From Streptomyces sp. NBC_01268 (GTDB lineage: Bacteria > Actinomycetota > Actinomycetes > Streptomycetales > Streptomycetaceae), in NCBI RefSeq assembly GCF_036240795.1, contig NZ_CP108454.1, positions 992,001 to 1,056,000 on the forward strand: a stretch of 64,000 nucleotides of DNA. The letters run 5' to 3'. The notes beneath the pieces were generated by a model, which was not told where the DNA came from, did not search any database, and worked only from the letters and a program-made list of their open reading frames with translations. Positions 62,461-64,000 of this stretch are shown here, one piece after another; the stretch's first letter is position 1; each line of letters begins with the position of its first letter. Both the position numbers and the translations under genes were made by a program.

Positions 62461-64000
<1,540 letters not shown>

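Overview
The window is very GC-rich actinobacterial DNA, almost certainly from a Streptomyces chromosome. Supporting signs are strong G/C third-position bias, many GTG starts with GGAGG-type ribosome binding sites, an SsgA-like protein, a WhiB-like protein, a SigB/SigF-type sigma factor with RsbW-like ATPases and SpoIIE phosphatases, a 4-helix DUF1206 protein and a large NRPS cluster. No rRNA, tRNA, CRISPR or insertion sequence was recognised.

Layout. 1-1.65 kb: arsenic resistance (divergent arsC, arsR, acr3). 1.7-5.2 kb: a phosphate uptake operon pstS - pstCA (one fused permease) - pstB on the minus strand. 5.4-7.4 kb: gene debris (a flavoprotein-reductase tail, a membrane-protein tail, a decayed murein endopeptidase) around a small DUF6325/SHOCT pair. 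7.4-19.4 kb: mixed accessory genes: a GNAT acetyltransferase behind a leader peptide, an EF-hand protein, an MFS/TetR efflux pair with a large palindromic operator, a FUSC-type exporter, an AAC(6')-like acetyltransferase, catalase, flavin reductase and a YihY/BrkB protein. 19.5-36.2 kb: a stress and development signalling island: sigma factor, two anti-sigma ATPases, STAS antagonist, three SpoIIE-type phosphatases (two with eroded active sites), a HAMP-array hybrid kinase, SsgA-like and WhiB-like proteins, a Ser/Thr kinase and small membrane/PRC-barrel proteins. 36.3-41.25 kb: a mycothiol-dependent-isomerase-fold protein, a short transketolase and a CASTOR/POLLUX-like RCK channel protein.

41.4-64.0 kb (minus strand, running off the right edge): a nonribosomal peptide cluster. 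In transcription order it encodes an A-T protein (partial, adenylation code reads as Gln), an NRPS with no working adenylation domain (C-T-C-T-C-vestigial A-T), an NRPS with order A-C-T-C-A-T-TE, MbtH, then after a strong terminator the two subunits of B12-dependent glutamate (methylaspartate) mutase, a stand-alone class II aaRS-like asparagine-synthetase-type enzyme, an FMN glutamate-synthase-like enzyme, a small unknown protein, an MFS exporter and a Sfp-type phosphopantetheinyl transferase. The natural reading is that glutamate is rearranged to 3-methylaspartate, possibly amidated to 3-methylasparagine, and loaded in trans onto several adenylation-less modules. Exact 508-bp and 288-bp DNA repeats inside the A-less NRPS show that it was recently rebuilt by duplication or gene conversion. 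This is the most novel part of the window.
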